From: Echinarachnius parma
Lineage: Eukaryota > Echinodermata > Echinoidea > Clypeasteroida > Echinarachniidae
DNA: 64,000 bases
Reading direction: 5' to 3'
Assembly (NCBI GenBank): GCA_037951105.1
Contig: JBAMJV010003802.1
Location: forward strand, 1-64,000
Shown piece by piece: positions 43,295 through 54,000 of this stretch. A program made the translations under genes and the position numbers. Every line of letters begins with the position of its first letter. Position 1 is the first letter of the stretch. The notes under the pieces are model-generated. The model searched no databases. It was not told the origin of the DNA and was given only the letters and a program-made list of their open reading frames with translations.

Positions 43295-43424
43295 TTATGG
43301 CCCAGCGCCTGGTATATATAGGGGAGTAGTCTCGGTCCAAGGCAGTTTCTTTTTAGGGTGGTTTTTAGCGAGTTGTTTTCTGTGCATCCAAATGGATATA
43401 CAAATGTTGAAGGGGGTTGGTTAG
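43295..43424 (-). repeat. DIRS right inverted terminal repeat
   Basis: 130-bp partner of 36995-37124, with no difference seen. The outer 19 bp (43425-43443, GGATCTCGATATGGATTAA) are specific to this end and recur in the internal complementary region. Confidence 0.92.
43313..43320 (-). promoter_or_regulatory. TATA box of the DIRS promoter
   Basis: Sense strand CTCCCCTATATATACCAGGCGC. A pyrimidine-rich CTCCCTCTTTCATT lies about 25-35 nt downstream (near 43278-43292) and is a plausible start of transcription. This places the RNA start inside the terminal repeat, as expected for DIRS elements. Confidence 0.65.
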
Positions 43425-43661
43425 GGATCTCGATATGGATTAACAAGTTAAAAGCCCACAAAAGTATGAGATTAATGTCATCCTGCTTAGCATTTTCATG
43501 TACATTGTTTGCCTGTTCTTTGAAAACCATCCAGGGCTCAACTTTGTTGCTGAACCACTGAACTCCCCTTGGTAACGCAGTAAACAATCTTACTTAAGTA
43601 TTGTACTCCACTGGTGCCTAATTTTGCACCTTCTCGTAATGGTAGCAACTAGCATGTTAAC

Positions 43662-43736
43662 CCGTTCCATTCGAGATTTGCAGAACCCCATAGACTTTGT
43701 ACGTAGCCCACCCGGTTCCCGTAGGCAAGGAGTTTA
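43662..43736 (+). mobile_element. Ultra-short TTAA element, family B (empty site visible)
   Basis: TTAACCCGTTCCATTCGAGA to CGTAGGCAAGGAGTTTAA, inserted in a satellite monomer between GCAACTAGCATG and AAGCATACAAAAG. The neighbouring monomer reads CAAGTTAAAAGCCCAC, with a single TTAA, supporting a TTAA duplication. Confidence 0.8.
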
Positions 43737-44028
43737 AAAGCATACAAAAGTATGAGATTAATTTCAACATGGTTAGCATTCTCATGTACATTGTTTGCCT
43801 GTTCTGAGAAAAGCCAACAAGGAGTCAATTAAATTCTTTGCTTACATGATGAACTCCCAAGGTAAACAATCTAACTGAACTAATTTTACAAACTTCTAGT
43901 AACGGTGTGAAGTAGTTAGTTCAAAACAGAAAAGAATTACATGTATTTAAACATGCTTAGTTTTTCTATGTACTTCAATTACACTTTTTGTAATCTCTTT
44001 GCTGAATGGCATACTTTTTATTTTATTT

Positions 44029-44132
44029 TAACCCATTCATGACTGGTCCTGAAAATACTTGGACATGGGTCTATGGAAAATATATATGCTATACTATAGT
44101 AAAATCAATCATTTCTGAACAGACGGGTTAAC
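44029..44132 (+). mobile_element. Ultra-short TTAA element, family A
   Basis: TTAACCCATTCATGACTGGT, ATGGGTCTATGGAAAATATA and CAGACGGGTTAA. Confidence 0.75.
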
Positions 44133-44269
44133 CCGTTCACTTTGAGATTCTGAAAATAAGCAACGGGCTAAACAAAAATATTTTGTACATAGAAAAGCTT
44201 TTTAAGCACGCAGGGATGTTTTTTCATTTTCAGATTAGGTGCTATTATAGAACTGGAATAATTATCTTC

Positions 44270-45315
44270 CGAGAAAGCCGCCCATGATCAGCTTTTCGCT
44301 GACCCCCTGAACTTACTAGGTAAACTGGAATACTGGAAGTATTATGCTGCAGTGATGCATTGATGATGTGCACAGCTAAAAAAAAACTAGCCAGAGATTA
44401 GCTTTTTGCTGACCCTCTTAACTACCTAAATAAGCTCTTGAAGAAGGCTTTTTCGCTGACCCCCTGAACTCACTGGGTAAACAAACTCGGGAAGTATTAT
44501 GCTGCAGTGATGCATTGATGATGTGCACAGCTAAAAATAACTAGCCCGAGATGAGCTTTTCGCTAACCCTCTAAACTACCTAAATAAGCTCTAGAAGAAG
44601 GCTTTTCGCTGACACCCTGAACTTTCTAGGTAAACAAGCTCTGGAAGTATTATGCTGCAGTGATGCATTGATGATGTGCACAGCTAAAAATAACTAGCCC
44701 GAGATGAGCTTTTCGCTAACCCTCTAAACTACCTAAATAAGCTCTAGAAGAAGGCTTTTCGCTGACACCCTGAACTTTCTAGGTAAACAAGCTCTGGAAG
44801 TATTATGCTGCAGTGATGCATTGATGATGTGCACAGCTAAAAAAAAACTAGCCATAGATGAGCTTTTTGCTGACCCTCTAAACTACCTAAATAAGCTCTT
44901 GAAGAAGGCTTTTTGCTGACCCCCTGAACTCTCTAGGTAAACAAGCTCTGGAAGTATTATGCTGCAGTGATGCATTGATGATATACACAGCTTTAAAAAA
45001 AATAGCCAGAGATGAGCTTTTTGCTGACCCTCTAAACTACCTAAATGAGCTCTAGAAGTATGCTTTTTGCTGGCCCCCCTGAACTCTCTGGGTAAACAAG
45101 CTTGGGAAGTATTGTACTGCAGTGATGCATTGATGAGCACGACTAAAAATAACTGGCCCGAGATGAGCTTTTAGCTGACCCTCTAAACTACCTAAATAAG
45201 CTCTAGAAGTAGGCTTTTCGCTGACCCCCTGAACTTACTAGGTAAACAAGCTCTGGAAGTATTATGCTGCAGCGATGCATTGATGATGTGCACAGCTAAA
45301 AATAAACCAGCCATC
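44270..45315. repeat. 153-bp satellite, about 6.5 units with internal half-units
   Basis: TATTATGCTGCAGTGATGCA, TTGATGATGTGCACAGCTAA recurs at about 44340, 44496, 44648, 44801, 44955, 45110 and 45260 (spacing 150-156). Each monomer also holds two related segments, GAGCTTTTTGCTGACCCTCT AAACTACC and GGCTTTTCGCTGACCCCCTG AACT, so it is itself an amplified about 51-bp repeat. An 85-codon minus frame is a repeat shadow. Confidence 0.88.
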
Positions 45316-45580
45316 AACCCAGGCGCGATTTCAATAGTGATGAAAGAATATTAGCGCAGGCATCGCAATCAGGAACTGGTCATTATGCATGCGCTGCTGC
45401 GTCAATAGATGGACATGTTTACAGCACAGTATAGGGAAAGCATCCACGCAATCTCTCTATATCTTTCATCATCGTAAGTGTGTAATGTGCGTATTAAATA
45501 CAGCTATGGCATTTTACAGTTTGGTACTAAATGTGTTAATAACTCATTCAAGTGGAATCAATTTGTGTATTTCGGTATTT
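45316..45580. other. No gene supported
   Basis: CATCATC|GTAAGTGTG at about 45470 and TTTTG|GTAAGT at about 45580 are donor-like, but the frames around them are not recognisable and the second belongs to the following repeat. Confidence 0.4.
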
Positions 45581-46520
45581 TGGTAAGTTTAGCTTTAACC
45601 GCTGATGTGAGGGGGGAAAATACGAGCAAGAAATTTGACAGAAGGTGGAGGAAATTATCACAAGGCACGTGAAGGAAGTTCCAAACAAAATAAAATAGAG
45701 GAAGAAATATGAGCATGAATTTTTGACCTAAAACTTCCAAGAGATGATTGAAAATGATCCGCTTCCTTTTTGGGAAATCATCAACATTACTGACTGCTAT
45801 AAAGGCAAGTTGAATGCTATAGCTTTGTTGCTGATGTTATGGGAAGAAATATGAGCGAGAAATTTGATGGAAAGTGTAGGAAATCATAATGAATTAGCAC
45901 GTGAAAGGAAACCCAAACAAAATATTCCATCTGTTATTTTAAATATTCCATCTTTTATTTCTCCTTGCCATCTTCATGACTGATTACTTTAGAAAAGAAC
46001 AGCTGAATGTGAAAAGCATTTTTTCTGAAACTTCCATTGATCAAAAAATCATTCCATCAATAAATATCCTCCTTTTTTGTGTGTAAACAACATAACTGAT
46101 GCTAGAAAAAGTTGAATGTGATAGAAGAGCCATCAGTTTGACCGAAAAAGTATGAAATTATCATGGGGCATACAAAGGGAATCCCGACATTCTTTTTTAT
46201 CCTTGTATGAAAAACATTCCATCATTTTCTTTCTTTCTTTCTATTTTTGTTTTCGTGATCTTCATATTACTAATTGATTGGAAATGTTGATTGTGATATA
46301 GGCTTTTAATTGCTCCTGATGTGTTGGGGGAAAAGATACTAGCAAAAAGATATTGAAAGAAAAATTCTCTCTTGTAAGAAGACTATTACATCTCGTTTCC
46401 ATTTGCGATCAACATTACTGACTGCGAGGAAGAAAATGTTGAATGTGATAGCTTAACTGACAATGTCCGGGGAAAGAAATACGACCGTGAAACTTGACGG
46501 AAGGCTCTCAAAATGTTTGC
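45581..46520. repeat. Diverged tandem array, about 230-bp units
   Basis: GCTGATGTGAGGGGGGAAAA, TACGAGCAAGAAATTTGAC and ACTGACTGCTATAAAGG... AATGTGATAG recur near 45600, 45830, 46110, 46315 and 46460 with strong divergence. Confidence 0.55.
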
Positions 46521-46589
46521 CGACGGTGCTCTTACTCCGATTTCGATATCGAGTCGCGTATAATGGATTGCCTATCAGGGGGCTTCATC

Positions 46590-47025
46590 ATGGTTTTTTG
46601 TATTCTCGTAAGTCAGCTATATGGCTCAAAATTGTTTTTGGCAGTAACGCTATATCATTCTCATCACTTTATTTCTAATGTTGCTAGTTGTGAAATGTGA
46701 TGGTTTTTACTTTTTAGCACAAGTCTTATTTTATCAAATTTTTCATTTTCGTAAGTCGGCTAAGGCTCAAAATTGTTTTTGGCAGTAACGCTATATCAAT
46801 CAGATCTCTTATTTCTAATGTTGCTGGTTGTGAAATGCGATGGTTTTTACTTTTTAGCACACGTATTATTTTATCAAACTTTTCATTTTCGTAAGTCGGC
46901 TAAGACACCTCATTGTTTTTTACAGTAACGCTGTATCATTCTCATCTCTTGTTCCTGATATTGTCTGTGATGCTTTTTTTTTTAGCAAACATCATATATG
47001 GTATCAAATTGTTCATTTTCTTAAC
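46590..47025. repeat. Tandem array, about 140-bp units (3 copies)
   Basis: TTTCGTAAGTCGGCTAAGGC, TTGTTTTTGGCAGTAACGCT, TATTTCTAATGTTGCTGGTT and GTTTTTACTTTTTAGCACA repeat at about 46600, 46745 and 46885. GTAAGT and TTTTAG in the unit look like splice signals but are part of the repeat. Confidence 0.75.
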
Positions 47026-47620
47026 CCTCATAGTTGCATAGCCAGACAAAGTCAAAGACAGGCATGTCAGGGTAGTACAGAATTAAGTTACATATCACAG
47101 AAACAAAGGGAACAAAAGAAAAGTTTGGATTGTTCAATTTTTTTTCTCCAAAATTGCAAGAACAACGGACATGCATTACTTTTATTAAAAGTGTGAATTT
47201 CTTTTGTTGTATTAAAATGTGAATTCCTTTTATAAATGCGTGATTTCCTTTCCCCGGGGAGCTTTATAGAGAATGTGAAAACCATGAACATTTATGATTT
47301 AATGTTGTAGACCACCGTTGGGGTGTGGAAATGTATTAACCATTCAGATATCGAATGACACTTGGCCGACAGGACGGCATAATACTCGAAGATAAGGGGG
47401 GAGGTGCCAAACGGCATTTGATTTGCATTTAGATTAAATGTCTAGGGCTTTTTAGCCTCCGAGACCCACATTAGTCATGAAATTTGCCTGGAAGAATTTT
47501 ATGTCGGGATGGTTTAAGTGCCAAGAATATATTTTTAATGATTAATTTTAATGAAAATGCCTGGTAGCAACTATCGCTGCATCCAGGGTAGGTATTAAAG
47601 TAAATGAACATTAAAGAATT
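47026..47620. other. No recognisable feature
   Basis: AT-rich sequence without supported frames or repeats. Confidence 0.5.
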
Positions 47621-47625
47621 AACAC

Positions 47626-47704
47626 ATTCTCTACTGGATTTTGTCAATTCCCATGTAGACTAGATATAGGGTCCACCGGGTTCCTAAAAACAATAAGTTA
47701 ACCA
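47626..47704 (+). mobile_element. Ultra-short TTAA element, family B
   Basis: TTAACACATTCTCTACTGGA to AACAATAAGTTAA, directly joined to the family A array that follows. Confidence 0.7.
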
Positions 47705-48297
47705 ATTCAAGACCATCTGATTTCAGTATAAAATGGATTCTCCATAGACCCCAAGTCCGAGTATTTTTGGCACCAGACATGGAGGTGTTAATCATAAATG
47801 CGAAGGCATACAAGACAAAGTTAACTGGGACAAGAAAAAATTATAAAAGAAACGGTGAAACTAGAGTATTAACCAATTCAGGACTATTAATGATTTTAGT
47901 ATAAAATTAATTCTCCATAGACCCCAAGTCCGAGTATTTTTGGCACCAGAAATCGAGGGGTTAATTAAAAAATGCAAATGGATATTAAAAGACATAGATA
48001 TTGAAATGAGAGAACATTTAGGAAGGTTCCGAGTATTAACCAATTCAATGATATTTGATTTCAGTATAAAATTAATTTCTCCATAGACCCCCAAGTCGGA
48101 GGTATTTTGGGCACCAGACATCGAGGGGTTAATTAAAAAATGCAAATGGATATTAAAAGACATAGATATTGGAATTAGAGAACATTTAGGAAGGTTCCGA
48201 GTATTAACCAATTCGATGATATTTGATTTCAGTATAACATGCATTCTCCATAGACCCTAGCCCGAGTACGTTTTGGAAACGAACACGAACGGGGTTA
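47699..48297 (-). repeat. Tandem array of about 167-bp units, each carrying a family A element
   Basis: Four units begin near 47699, 47872, 48034 and 48205. Each starts with family A in reverse (TTAACCAATTCAAGACC-like, TTCTCCATAGACCCCAAGTC, GAGTATTTTTGGCACCAGA). In three this is followed by a spacer with AAAAAATGCAAATGGATATT, AAAAGACATAGATATTG and GAGAACATTTAGGAAGG. The whole block, not the element alone, has been tandemly amplified. Confidence 0.8.
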
Positions 48298-48298
48298 A

Positions 48299-48686
48299 AG
48301 GGATCTAGTAACTTTGTTGACATGTGCAAAAAGTGATGAATGGTTGATGCAATGTATATTGTTGTTATCTCATATGTCCACAGGGTATTGTGTGAAAATT
48401 TCAAGTCAAATGGACATTGTAATGGCCAAGTAATGAGCGAAAATGCAAGTGTTATTGGGTGATATTCACTAACTCCACTGCATTTACTTGGTACAGGGAT
48501 GAAAAACTTCGCCCGGAGTTTTTCTATCTGAATACTTCAATCATACATATCTTTGTAACGAAAGGGAAATTTTAAAAACCGAAAGCTGTCCCATGATTTA
48601 ATTGTTAATAAGAATACGACAAGGTATAAGGGAACCGCTAGAAGTAAAATTTTATTTTGAGGATTTGGACAATGTACTAAGTCCCT
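48299..48686 (-). mobile_element. TTAA-flanked MITE, family C (copy 4, empty site visible)
   Basis: 388 bp between TTAA at 48295-48298 and 48687-48690. Host sequence GGGGTTAA ... TTAATTAATAATG, then AAATGCAAATGCAT, matches uninterrupted units GGGGTTAATTAAAAAATGCA at about 47958 and 48126. This again shows a TTAA duplication. Confidence 0.9.
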
Positions 48687-48690
48687 TTAA

Positions 48691-49335
48691 TTAATAATGT
48701 AAAATGCAAATGCATCCATCAGGGATATTGATATTGAGACAAGAGCCAGAAAAATAATCATTGATGCGGAAATTGCTTTATTAAATGAGTGGGGAATGTA
48801 ATATCCCGGTGCTAAGTGTACCAGAGGCCAAGTGCGTATTATTTCAACGTCCTTGGCGCGTAACATGAATCAACAAACATGATGGCCGGCCCGTAGCTGC
48901 CAGCAATGTTCAGCACCGCTCTTAGAAAGTTGAGAGCGTTTATTTTAGGGCTCGATCGCGTCCACCAAATTAGGAATGGAAATTGAAATTTGAGATGGTG
49001 TTACTTTACGCTCCTCCTCCTCCTAACTTTGACTCCCTTTTTTAAAAGAATCCCCGGGGAAACCTAAGTAGAAATAATTTGTTCAGCTTCGTCATGGTAT
49101 TGAGTTTCATTGAATTCTTTTAGCTCTTTGTTTTGGTAAACATTCTATGCCAACATTAATTAATGAATGTGTGTGCCTTGATAGGCAGACGAGAACAGAA
49201 GTTTAAGAAATTCATAAATTATTCATGTTTGAATTAGTTGAATGAATTCATATCACATCAGACAAAGCTACTACTTTATCAACCATCAAAAGTTTTTTGT
49301 CTTCTGCTTCTGCTGCTTCTTCTTCCCCAACTCAC
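48691..49335. other. No recognisable feature
   Basis: A CpG-containing stretch at 48800-48970 has no recognised gene. A CTTCTGCTTCTGCTGCTTCT triplet tract lies at about 49300-49325. Confidence 0.45.
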
Positions 49336-49341
49336 ATTTAA

Positions 49342-49615
49342 AGGGAATTAGTAACATTGTCTGAATCCGCAAAACTTATTTCAAACTATAGTGGTCTTTC
49401 ATACCTTGTTGAATTTGTATTACCAATACAAGCATGGAACAGGTTTCGTTTTTTTGAATTTCCCTTCCGTTACAAAGATATTTACGACTGAAGTATTTGG
49501 ATGTGTTTTTTTTATCCACTAGAGAGTTATAACTGTGTACAAAGTCAGTGCAGTAATAGCGAATATCACTTTGCTTTTTTTACTCATTACTCGGCTATAT
49601 AACATGCATAACACA
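49342..49615 (+). mobile_element. TTAA-type MITE, family C (3' truncated)
   Basis: AGGGAATTAGTAACATTGTC follows TTAA at 49338-49341. Homology runs through ACTGTGTACAAAGTCAGTGC and TACTCATTACTCGG and then stops; the right terminal repeat is missing. Confidence 0.8.
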
Positions 49616-49789
49616 TTTGTTAACCCTTTCCAATGTCTGCAGTAATATGAAACTGGTGCCAGTGTGACATTGGTGTAACCTTAACATCTACATTATCCAG
49701 GGAGATCAAATGATCCATCTAGCCAGATATTATCTGTGCCTTCAATCCCAATTACAGGGACATAGTGAGTAATGTATGAGCGTTAAAAT

Positions 49790-50204
49790 GAGCGTTACTG
49801 CTCCCTTCCTTGGTGATCTCTTTCCTCTTCTCCCCGTCTCCCTCACCTACTCTCTCTTGCTTTCTCATCTTCTCTTTGTTCCACTTTCTTATCTCTCGTC
49901 CCCCTCTCTCGCTCTCTCATTTGATCCGTCCCCATTCATTTTCCTTCTCTTTCTCTTCCTCTCTCCCACTTTGCTCTGTCTCTCCATCTATAATAGCTGT
50001 ATCTATCTTTCTCTTCTGTCTTTCCTCTCTCAATATTCTCCTTTCTTAATACCTCTCCCTCTCTACATGTCTCACTATATCTTTTTCTGACTCTTCTTTT
50101 GCTCAGTTCCCTTCTCTCGCTTGATCATATTTGTCCCTCCTTTTCTATTTTGCTATTTCCTCTACTCCCTTCCCACTCTCTTTTGCTATATCTTCCCCCT
50201 CAAA
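49790..50204 (+). repeat. Degenerate pyrimidine-rich tract
   Basis: C/T-rich on plus with CTCTCTC and TTTCTCTTCC blocks; it leads into the regular minisatellite and may be its decayed edge. Confidence 0.7.
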
Positions 50205-51945
50205 CCTTTTCTACGTATCTTTCTCAATCTTTTCTATCCCCTCTCTCTTGCTATCTCCCCTCTCAACCCTTTTCTATGTATCTTTCTCAATCTTTTCTCT
50301 CCCCCTCTCTCTTGCTATCTCCCCTCTCAACCCTTTTCTATGTATCTTTCTCAATCTTTTCTCTCCCCCTCTCTCTTTCTATATCCCCCTCTCAACCCTT
50401 TTCGATGTATCTTTCTCAATCTTTTCTCTCCCCCTCTCTCTTCCTATCTCCCCCTCTCAACCCTTTTCTATGTATCTTTCTCAATCTTTTCTCTCCCCCT
50501 CTCTCTTCCTATCTCCCCCTCTCAACCCTTTTCTATGTATCTTTCTCGATCTTTTCTCTCTCCCTCTCTCTTGCTATATCCCCCTCTCAACCCTTTTCTA
50601 TGTATCTTTCTCAATCTTTTCTCTCTCCCTCTCTCTTGCTATCTCCCCCTCTCAACCCTTTTCTATGTATCTTTCTCAATCTTTTCTCTCCCCCTCTCTC
50701 TTGCTATCTCCCCTCTCAACCCTTTTCTATGTATCTTTCTCAATCTTTTCTCTCTCCCTCTCTCTTGCTATCTCCCCTCTCAACCCTTTTCTATGTATCT
50801 TTCTCAATCTTTTCTCTCCCCCTCTCTCTTGCTATCTCCCCTCTCAACCCTTTTCTATGTATCTTTCTCAATCTTTTCTATGTATCTTTCTCAATCTTTT
50901 CTCTCTCCCCTCTCTCTTGCTATCTCCCCTCTCAACCCTTTTCTATGTATCTTTCTCAATCTTTTCTCTCCCCCTCTCTCTTGCTATCTCCCCTCTCAAC
51001 CCTTTTCTATGTATCTTTCTCAATCTTTTCTCTCTCCCCTCTCTCTTGCTATCTCCCCTCTCAACCCTTTTCTATGTATCTTTCTCAATCTTTTCTCTCT
51101 CCCTCTCTCTTGCTATCTCCCCTCTCAACCCTTTTCTATGTATCTTTCTCAATCTTTTCTCTCCCCCTCTCTCTTGCTATCTCCCCCTCTCAACCCTTTT
51201 CTATGTATCTTTCTCAATCTTTTCTCTCCCCCTCTCTCTTGCTATCTCCTCTCTCAACCCTTTTCTATGTATCTTTCTCAATCTTTTCTCTCTCCCTCTC
51301 TCTTGCTATCTCCCCTCTCAACCCTTTTCTATGTATCTTTCTCGATCTTTTCTCTCCCCCTCTCTCTTGCTATCTCCCCTCTCAACCCTTTTCTATGTAT
51401 CTTTCTCAATCTTTTCTCTCTCCCTCTCTCTTGCTATCTCCTCTCTCAACCCTTTTCTATGTATCTTTCTCAATCTTTTCTCTCCCCCTCTCTCTTGCTA
51501 TCTCCTCTCTCAACCCTTTTCTATGTATCTTTCTCAATCTTTTCTCTCCCCCTCTCTCTTGCTATCTCCTCTCTCAACCCTTTTCTATGTATCTTTCTCA
51601 ATCTTTTCTCTCCCCCTCTCTCTTGCTATCTCCCCTCTCAACCCTTTTCTATGTATCTTTCTCAATCTTTTCTCTCCCCCTCTGTCTTGCTATATCCCCC
51701 TCTCAACCCTTTTCTATGTATCTTTCTCAATCTTTTCTCTCCCCCTCTGTCTTGCTATATCCCCCTCTCAACCCTTTTCTATGTATCTTTCTCAATCTTT
51801 TCTCTCCCCCTCTGTCTTGCTATATCCCCCTCTCAACCCTTTTCTATGTATCTTTCTCAATCTTTTCTCTCCCCCCTCTCTCTTGCTATCTCCCCTCTCA
51901 ACCCTTTTTGATGTATCTTTCTCAATCTTTTCTCTCCTCCTCTCT
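50205..51945 (+). repeat. 64-bp polypyrimidine minisatellite, about 27 copies
   Basis: Unit: CAACCCTTTTCTATGTATCT, TTCTCAATCTTTTCTCTCCC, CCTCTCTCTTGCTATCTCCC, CTCT. Units differ by single substitutions (CCCCC/TCCCT, CTCCCC/CTCCTC, GATATC-type changes) and by an extra short 25-bp copy near 50865-50890. Because 64 is not a multiple of three and the unit lacks stops in any frame, all three plus frames stay open for about 600 codons. The encoded S/L/F/P-rich peptide cycles with a 64-residue period and is not a protein gene. Confidence 0.95.
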
Positions 51946-52114
51946 CTCATCGTGAGGGTGGTCGCAAGCCATGCCATACAGCTATACATCACTGTCGCCG
52001 CTGCATAAATTCTCACTACAATATATGTACATGTATAATATAAGGTGTCGTACATGTATAATTAAGTGACATCACAGCATAATTGACTCAATTTGCAACA
52101 AAATGTATGTATCC

Positions 52115-52280
52115 TGTGGTTTGCAAGATATTATGAATTCCATATAGGCTTTGTACAGCGCATACCCAGTTCCTTTTATAGTCAGTCTACTGGTTAATCC
52201 CAAAAAGATGATTGGATTTTGGTGCGACACGCATTCTCCCACAGACCCCAACCCCAGCAAATTATTGTGCTGTAAAACAC
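52115..52280. mobile_element. Degraded family B and family A copies, adjacent
   Basis: TTATGAATTCCATATAGGCT TTGTACAGCGCATACC ... TACTGGTTAA (family B) is followed by GATGATTGGATTTTGGTGCG, ACACGCATTCTCCCACAGAC (family A, right end lost). Confidence 0.55.
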
Positions 52281-52315
52281 ACACACATATATAATTTGCT
52301 TGTAGAATAAAAATG

Positions 52316-52970
52316 GTAATGGAAAACTCTATGGGGATACTTGATACTTGAGACTCGATGCATCTGTGAGAACAATTAAAACGATGCACAGCGGATCATT
52401 TAACGGATGCCTCGCTTCATTCAGGCATCTCGCCCATCAACTATGATCATGTACCCACCAGTGACGTGACATGAAAAGCGGCATGAAATATATATATCAA
52501 AACAAACTATTACTAAAACCCATGCTTGTAGAAAAAATATGTTTTATGGAAAATGTAAGTCTATGGGGATACTTTAGCAAAAGACAGAATGCATGCATCT
52601 GCGAAAATTATTAATATGACGCACAGCGGATCATTTAACAGATGCCTCGCTTCATTCAGGCATCTCGCCCATCACCTACGATCATGTCCCAACCACTGAA
52701 GTGACATGAAAAGCGGCATGAAATATATATCAAAACAAACTATAAAAAGAAAACACATGCTTGTAGAAAAATAAATGTGTAATGGAAAATGTAACTCTAT
52801 GGGGATATTTAAGCGATTAAAATGATGTGCGGCAGATCAAGTAACGATGCTACGTTTCATTCGGGGGATGCTTTTTGGTGGAAGACTGAATGCGTATCTG
52901 CGAAAGCGATTAACGTGATAAACCGCGTATCAAGTGTCGGACGTTATGATTCATTACTAAAGGGAAAATT
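52316..52970. repeat. Tandem array, about 237-bp units (2.7 copies)
   Basis: TAATGGAAAA, CTATGGGGATACTT, GCACAGCGGATCATTTAACG, GATGCCTCGCTTCATTCAGG, CATCTCGCCCATCA and AAGCGGCATGAAATATATAT recur at 52316, 52548 and 52790. GATGCCTCGCTTCATTCAGGCATC contains an 8-bp hairpin arm kept in two units. The partial third unit has a 66-codon frame (52822-53022) that is not kept in the others. Confidence 0.75.
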
Positions 52971-53720
52971 AGACGATCACTCTGCTAAATGGGAAAATGG
53001 GAAAATGTTCCAAATGAGCTGATCAACTTTCAGTTGTAGTACTATGTTACTTTTAGTATCCGATATCAAGCCGTTGCAATACAGAATTTCTGACTCATTT
53101 TAAAAATGTAACCCTCAGTATGAAATATCAAATTGTCGATACAGACTTTATTAACTCCTTGAGCACACCACAGAATACAATACAAACAAATACCATAGAG
53201 CTGTAAAATACCTGGCAATTAAAGAGTTAATTCATGTGCTATGGTTTAGATTAAAATTAAAATTAAATAAGGATATGCATACATGCCAAAACAAACAAAA
53301 AGGCTTCTTTTACCGTTTCTGGCTTTGCTCAAAAGGGAAGTACAAATTATACACCATTCAAAGCAATAAAATGCATAGATCTTTAACCTAACCAAGACTC
53401 GTTCAATTTTGGTATAATTACCCACATTTATGATCCATATTTGGGGGACCAGCCATGAACGGGTTTTAAAAAAACCTCACCAATATTTTGTAGACAGATG
53501 GCATGTCATTTCATGAACACATGCTCCCAAAGGATTAACGCTAACATACAAATTATCTTTTTTTTAAAGAAAAAAGAAACGGATGAAGCGCGAACACAAT
53601 TTATCATCTTCTCACATAGACAAGTAATTAAGTTCATCAACATATAGATTAATACTTACAATACTATCAAACAATACAAAACAAAATCCTTGATCAATTA
53701 CTAAATAGTAATGGGATTAT
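52971..53720. other. No gene; one degraded family A copy
   Basis: AACCAAGACTCGTTCAATTT TGGTATAATTA ... GACCAGCCATGAACGGGTTT at about 53388-53466 is a diverged family A copy. The rest is AT-rich. Confidence 0.5.
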
Positions 53721-53725
53721 TTTAC

Positions 53726-54000
53726 ATAACCCGTTCAGGACTGGTCCCCGAATATATACTCTGGCATGGGTCTATGGAGAATGCATGTTATAGCAAAATC
53801 AATCCGTCCTGAACGGGTTAATACGACTTGACCTTAACTTTGGTATAACGTATCCTCTGGAGACACAAGCCAAAGTAATTTTTCGGACCAGTCCCTATGT
53901 GAGTTAACACATAGAAAACTGTTTGACATTGGTAAAGCATTCTTCTCCATGTAGGCACACCCTATTATTTTGGGGGGCCCAGTCCTGAATGGGTATACAC
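53726..54000. mobile_element. Three family A copies in a row
   Basis: A good copy at about 53726-53822 (AACCCGTTCAGGACTGGTCC ... CCGTCCTGAACGGGTTAAT). Two diverged reverse copies follow at about 53823-53908 (ending CCAGTCCCTATGTGAGTTAA) and 53915-54000 (ending CCCAGTCCTGAATGGGTAT). Confidence 0.7.

Larger units (their letters stand above)
36957..43443 (-). mobile_element. Complete DIRS-like tyrosine-recombinase retrotransposon
   Basis: A 6.5-kb element. From its 5' end (right) it carries a terminal repeat with TATA box, an intron-like leader, gag-like ORF1, RT/RNase H, tyrosine recombinase, the internal complementary region and the left terminal repeat. DIRS elements copy by reverse transcription and integrate a circular DNA with a tyrosine recombinase. 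They therefore lack integrase and ordinary target duplications. Here a single TAA borders each end (36957-36959 and 43441-43443). Both 130-bp terminal repeats read as identical and all three frames are intact, so insertion is probably recent. G+C content is far above the flanks. Confidence 0.93.
36825..44030. repeat. Diverged satellite monomers (about 190 bp) hosting DIRS and family B insertions
   Basis: CATGCTTAGCATTTCCATGT, GCATTGTTTG and TGGTGGCGACTAA (36830-36959) resume after the DIRS element as TAACAAGTTAAAAGCCCACA, AAAGTATGAGATTAATGTCA and TGCTTAGCATTTTCATGTAC. Further monomers lie at about 43736-43930 and 43930-44030. Confidence 0.65.

Noticed and set aside
46590-47025. Splice signals (GTAAGT ... 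TTTTTAG) suggesting small introns
   Set aside because: They recur in every unit of a 140-bp tandem repeat and have no coding sequence between them.
50099-52008. Three 596-625 codon frames
   Set aside because: They are the three phases of one 64-bp DNA repeat lacking stop codons. The peptide is low complexity and no start or splice context exists.
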